64,000 bases of DNA. It comes from Riptortus pedestris (lineage: Eukaryota > Arthropoda > Insecta > Hemiptera > Alydidae). Of the stretch, positions 59,081-64,000 are shown in pieces. The stretch's first letter is position 1, and every line of letters begins with the position of its first letter. Location of the stretch: assembly GCA_019009955.1 (NCBI GenBank), contig CM032232.1, forward strand, positions 74,068,501-74,132,500, read 5' to 3'. Made by a program: the position numbers and the translations under genes. The notes under the pieces are model-generated. The model was given only the letters and a program-made list of their open reading frames with translations, searched no databases and was not told the DNA's origin.

Positions 59081-60754
59081 GGGGGTGGCTGCCATATTCC
59101 TCCCATGCATAACCTACATTTTGTATTTATCCACACTCGATATTCTCGAACTTTTCCTCTAACTAATTTACAGAATTATGTATCTTATTAAGATCTTGTA
59201 AATTATTTGTTTATCGATGTAATCAGTTTATCGACATGTTTGAACAGTTTTCAGCATAGTCTGAGCAGTGGGATAATTATTTTTATTGAAATTTTTGATG
59301 ATTTCCAGAACATATGTTTTGACAATGCCTGCCTAGATATGCGTGGCGTTTCACGTCGTCATATTTTGGATGTTGGTCGGTGCTGTTGGAACAATCTCTT
59401 ACATTTGATTCCCAGGAGATACTTGAGGACGCTGATAGAGTTTCACCGGAAACGCAGAGGTATAGAATAAACACCCTAATTTAACAAGACATAAATCATG
59501 GAAGCCCATGAGTATATGTCTGTCTATATACATAAACAAAATCATAGATCGTATTGGCAGATAAGTTGAAAGTAGATTAACAGTATTTCTGGAGTTAATA
59601 ATATAATTGTTAGAGAAGCTTCAAGAAATCAACAAAACCTAAGAAACCAGCATAGAAAATAGAAATTTTATTTTCAGTTATGACAAAAGTGATATAAGAG
59701 AATCGGCGAAGTTTTAAAGAATAGATTAAACGACTTGAAAAATGTATTGTGTACTGTGAAAAGATGGCCCCATTATCTGATAAAACTTTAAAGGATAAAC
59801 GCCGTTTTGAATTTGAAAATATAAAGATTTCGGAAGAGTTACGAAATGTATATAAGCATAAGATTAAAAAGAGTGCCTCAACAAATAGAAAATGTTGAAC
59901 ATAAAGTAATTCGAATTCCTCATTTTATTTTTTAATATTTAAAAATTATTTTCGGACTATGCTTTCTCTGGTAGCTCGATTTGAATTACCATCGTAGTTT
60001 TGCTTAGTTTTGACATTGCCTCCATACGAAAAGGTTCTATCTCTGTGACGTAATTTAGGAATTTAACAGTGAGTAAGTTAGTATTAAGTGATCCTGATGA
60101 GATGGTGAGAATGACGTAGAACAAAAAAATAAAAATTAAGTAGGTTTGGTGATTTATTTTAGTAGACCCGTTACTACGAGCTGTAGTGTATTAAGTGGGT
60201 TAGCAAGACAATTTAATATCCCCTCATTGGAAGAAAAGGTGTTATAGTCGTCATAAATTGGACTACGGTGGAAAATTACTTGGTGACAGCAATGAGAGGA
60301 TTGCGAAGACAGTATGTATGACGGAATAGTGCTCTGACATAAAGCCTATAACCTTTTTACGGTTATTCCAGGGAGAGTGTGAAGTATTACACAGTAAAAA
60401 CGCTCATTAATTTCCTTCATTCATAACTCTTATGATTCCTCCACTTTAAGTAAACTTCTCATGTTCTACTCACCCTCCCATAACATCTATTGTATACTGT
60501 TATCACTTAAAGGCAAATAACTCGGAAAGATCCAAATATCGTAAACTATTTTTTCTTATTTGGAAAAATTGAGCAGAATTCTGACGTGCTGGCATATAAC
60601 GTGCTGTGGATCTCATCTCATCATCTATTCTCTACTTCTTACGTAATAAGAAGCCTATGTATACAGGAATCGAAGTGCCAGCTGTATATGTAATATCTAG
60701 TGAATATTTCCAATTTCCAAAATGTATGGATATGATTGAAGACGATTGAAAAAA
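59081..60754. other. AT-rich non-coding DNA
   Basis: Opposed short frames overlap at 59207-59474. The minus one (63 codons) has a balanced composition and lies upstream of the pseudogene in its reading direction, so it could be a further remnant, but nothing links them. The remainder is AT-rich with no recognised repeat. Confidence 0.4.
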
Positions 60755-60815
60755 TTGTTGGAATCGCGTCATGATGGAAACCACTATTGATATTTTGCTT
60801 AGAGAGAAATCTGCA
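60755..60815 (-). mobile_element. Family H (HINE-like), 5' head remnant
   Basis: The minus strand gives GCAGATTTCTCTC, a decayed TATTGAGG-like block, CATGACGCGATTCCAAC and the TTTTTTCAATCG that follows in the head. Microsatellite and 3' parts are missing. Confidence 0.55.
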
Positions 60816-62659
60816 AAAATGCTGAGGACTTAATATTTTTTTTTCGCTTTATTCTCTTTCTGGTGAAACAATATGAAACCAGATTAAGCGTGGTAAATGC
60901 ATTTGGATACACAAAACAAATTAAATTTTAATAAAAAAATTACAAGATAATAGTGATTTTAATGCACTACTCTGATTATTTGTATACTGGTCGGGTTGCT
61001 AAACTGTGCTTAATCTGTTTGCCATGCATTGACCAAGTACTATGTGCTGTGATTATATATTATATAGATTAAATCAATTTGTCTAAGTAATTTTCTTCTT
61101 GAAATTGTAATATTTTAAAAAATATTGTTTCAAGATTAAATTAGGAACGCAGATATACCTTTAAAATGTTTTAGGAATTGTGGCTTGGCCCTTGGTTGAC
61201 GAGTCAAGTATTTAAACATTTTTTTAAACTATTTCAGTCTTTACTTCCCCTTGATTAGTTTGCTTGAGCATAATCCATATAGCTGGTACCAACATAACAA
61301 TATCACTTCTGGTATTTACAAACTCAGACATTTTGGGAATTACACATACCCAATTTCAATGAAGGTAAATGGGGCAAATCTTATCTCTTATGAACTAATG
61401 ACAAGTTGTTCTTTGATAATATATCACCACATGTTTTTAAATAGTCAACAACCAACATTACATTAAATTATTTAATATGGTGCTTTACCAACAAAGGAAA
61501 CAGGAAAAGCAAATCTTTGTAATTTACATCCAAATATTTGAATATCATATTTAAGACGAAAAACCTCTTCCTATTTAGGCATATTATAAACAGACAAACA
61601 CCAATTATGTTCACGAATATACAATTATATGACCCGGAGGAAATTGTCTTATTATATAAATGGGGTTTAAGGCAGGTTTACATATAATAACCCCCAGAAA
61701 AAAATGAACAACCAGTGTACATCTGATATAGAGATTAAATCTACCTGTCAGATTCCCTATAACTTTCTCCTTTTAATAAATGTTATATGAACATACATCA
61801 TGTGAAACTTTAGTCCTCATTAAGTGTTTGAAATCCGAGATACAGGAAGGCTACAAGCCTGAATTGTGTTAACAGATTTTAAAATGTTCAAAACACTGAC
61901 CGACTTCAAGTTGTTCTAAAGGAATTTATAAATAAAATATGATCGATCTCTCTCAGTGGACCACTTTCTTACAATAATTAGGATATGTGGAATATATTTA
62001 GATCTTTTAAATAAATAAAAATGAATAATTATTTACGTTCATAATTTATGAATATTTCTTCGTTTCGATCTTAATTTGACACACCCCACCTGGTTGAAAT
62101 CAGTTAAAGAGATGCCACAACAGATTAATTTTCAAGTTTAATTATTTTATAACTGATAAAGATGTAACGATATCGGTGTGATAGATGTTGAGCTTATATA
62201 AAATGAAATTTATAACTTACACATTCACACACACACACACACACACACACTCTCACACACACTAAATAAAATAACGAAAACTGCACGATTTATCTAGTAG
62301 AGGTATTCTGGTTGTTAGCATTTTACAGATTTTGCTTAATGAAGTAATCTTTAAGGAGCCTGCACTAGTGACGTGACTTTACAAATATTCTTTCAAATTT
62401 CCATCAATTCCCTCCCTAGTAAAATATAGAAATATAAAAATACTAAACTACTTCTGCATTTTAATTTACAATGCTTTACTTACTGTGGACATAAGATGAG
62501 GAATTTTGACTAATTTGTTTTTTTCTTTTTTTCCAGGTAAAGTACTGACGAAGATTGTCCATGTAAAGAGGTATTATTTACGTGTTTTATTACATATTAT
62601 TCACATTATTATTTGGTTCCCCCTCGAAAAATTTCATATTGGTGTCAGAACCAACTTTT
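60816..62659. other. AT-rich non-coding DNA
   Basis: Contains the CA microsatellite at 62224-62264. No gene is recognised. Confidence 0.5.
62224..62264. repeat. (CA)n microsatellite
   Basis: About 17 CA units with one TCT interruption. Confidence 0.95.
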
Positions 62660-62945
62660 TCCCCCATAAGAGAAATCCGCTATTGAGGTCGTACATATGA
62701 CGCGATATTTCGAAAATTCAAAATATGACCGTTATTATAAGGCGGATCAAAAAAATAGAACCAATATTATTGAAAATTTAATGTTCCATAAATTTTGTTT
62801 TTTCTTATTTTTTCCGTTTTCTTATCTTCAATATTAACTGAGAAATTGACATTTTTTAGATTTATGCCATCATTAAACCTCCACTCCTACTCATGTCCTA
62901 TTGACAAAAGCTGTTTGTTATATCATGAAACAAGAATAGGCAAGA
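62660..62945 (+). mobile_element. Family H (HINE-like), decayed copy, core variant gamma
   Basis: AGAAATCCGCTATTGAGGTC and GACGCGATATTTCG of the head pass directly into the middle block (AAAATTCAAAATATGACCGT, ATATTAACTGAGAAATTGAC). The gamma core CCACTCCTACTCATG follows. The AT tract and the 3' hairpin end are absent. Confidence 0.75.
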
Positions 62946-64000
62946 TTTCCTGAAGCCGATTAAGTAGATCTGGAAAAGTATGTCCTATAACCGGGAAATC
63001 CTCTTATAACAAATTTAATGTAGTTCACTGAATTTAGAAAGAAAGTATACGCTAATAACAATCAAACAATAATACATTTTTGTGCAAGTAAGTAACACAA
63101 TATTTCGCCTGAGTATTTTCTTTTATTGTATTAAGTGGTTTAGCTTATTTTATAAAAGTGATTTGAATAATTTATCTAACAAGCTTTAATTTTTGTAATT
63201 AATACTAACGTCCTACTTGTATGAAGTGTTTATTCTAGCAGGATAAAGGTATATAGGTACTATAGGAATGTATAATTTTAATATTCATTTTTGTTTTACT
63301 GTAAAAAATTATAAGTTTTATATGGATCATATGCTGTACTACCTGTGGACATGAAGACGTCTATAAATAAATATTCTGCCAATTTGATAGAAATACATTA
63401 GATGGAAAGACATATAGCATTTCTACAAAAAAAACAAATTGCCTTTTGTTTCCCATAATCAAGGCCAAAATAATTAACGAAGATACGATTCAACTCCTAA
63501 GAGGACAACGAGAGCCAAATTAGAAACGCGAGTGTGTTCATTTGATCGGGGAAAGTAACATGGGAACAAGAGATCTTCTGTTCTCAGACATATCAAGTTC
63601 AACCCTTGTATAATTTGTGAGTCATATTCAGGCATGATTCTACTACTCTTTCTACTTTTCTTTCTGAAAGTCTCCTTTCATCAGATTTACAAAAACCGTT
63701 CAATCGTGATGATTAATACCGATAATCAGAGTTCATTTAGTGGAGAAATTAATTTTCAGGCTCACATTAATTAATCATAATCTTCAATGGCGGAAATCTC
63801 ACGATATGATGTAACAAATCATGAAAATGAAATGAAATTATAGCCTAAACATCCACAAAATGTTTGTCTGATCTATTAGTTACAACATTCTGATTTAAAG
63901 TTGGTTTAGTTAGAATTGTTTTGTTTTTTCATTAAGAATTTAAGGGTCTCATCGTGTTCTGCTTTTGGGCACACCTGTTCATGAATAATTTTGTAAATGA
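62946..64000. other. AT-rich non-coding DNA
   Basis: No gene or repeat is recognised to the window end. Confidence 0.5.

Noticed and set aside
59207..59474. Overlapping sense and antisense frames as a gene
   Set aside because: Neither shows a domain, and opposed open frames of this size are expected by chance.

Overview
The window looks like gene-poor nuclear DNA from an animal, probably an invertebrate and perhaps an arthropod. The reasons are low GC content, long dinucleotide microsatellites, tRNA-derived SINEs, a hAT miniature element, a repeat with terminal motifs I associate with arthropod genomes, and no operon-like coding. The species cannot be fixed from the sequence. No intact protein-coding gene, tRNA, rRNA or CRISPR array is supported. 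The longest open frames are short, and many are translations of microsatellites or repeats.

The window is dominated by one interspersed family, here called family H, with about 15 recognisable copies. They lie near 13.1, 20.3, 21.5, 32.4, 34.5, 38.2, 39.7, 41.7, 44.7, 46.8, 52.4, 56.4, 57.0, 60.8 and 62.7 kb. Complete copies begin TTAGCAGATTTCCC in a T-rich target. They carry a head of about 100 bp, an (AT)n tract at a fixed internal position and a conserved middle block. They end with the inverted motif GGGAAATCTGCT, a GC hairpin (CGCAG-CCC-CTGCG) and GTGACGGAC followed by T. Sub-terminal inverted repeats, an internal microsatellite and a 3' hairpin next to a T target are the hallmarks of Helentron-associated non-autonomous elements (HINEs, DINE-1-like). 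At least three core variants sit between the same ends, so the cores look exchangeable. One copy carries an inverted duplication of its head, and two copies lie head to tail 12 bp apart.

Other mobile DNA includes about nine copies of a tRNA-derived SINE, a 227-bp hAT-type MITE with a perfect 8-bp target duplication, and two long-armed foldback elements (about 15.9 and 19.0 kb). There is also a 1.3-kb non-coding repeat with internal tandem units of about 298 bp (38.4-39.7 kb) and a 127-bp inverted-repeat unit containing a hammerhead-ribozyme-like core (17.3 kb).

The only convincing protein-coding trace is a decayed minus-strand gene copy at about 57.6-59.1 kb. It shows a WD40-type blade followed by a charged, helix-like segment, with several stops and frameshifts. 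Between the repeats lie a few GC-elevated islands with palindromes or transcription-factor-like motifs (5.6, 10.7, 20.9, 27.0, 33.5, 35.2, 42.3, 44.3 and 55.8 kb). These may be regulatory DNA of a gene outside the window, which is inference only.
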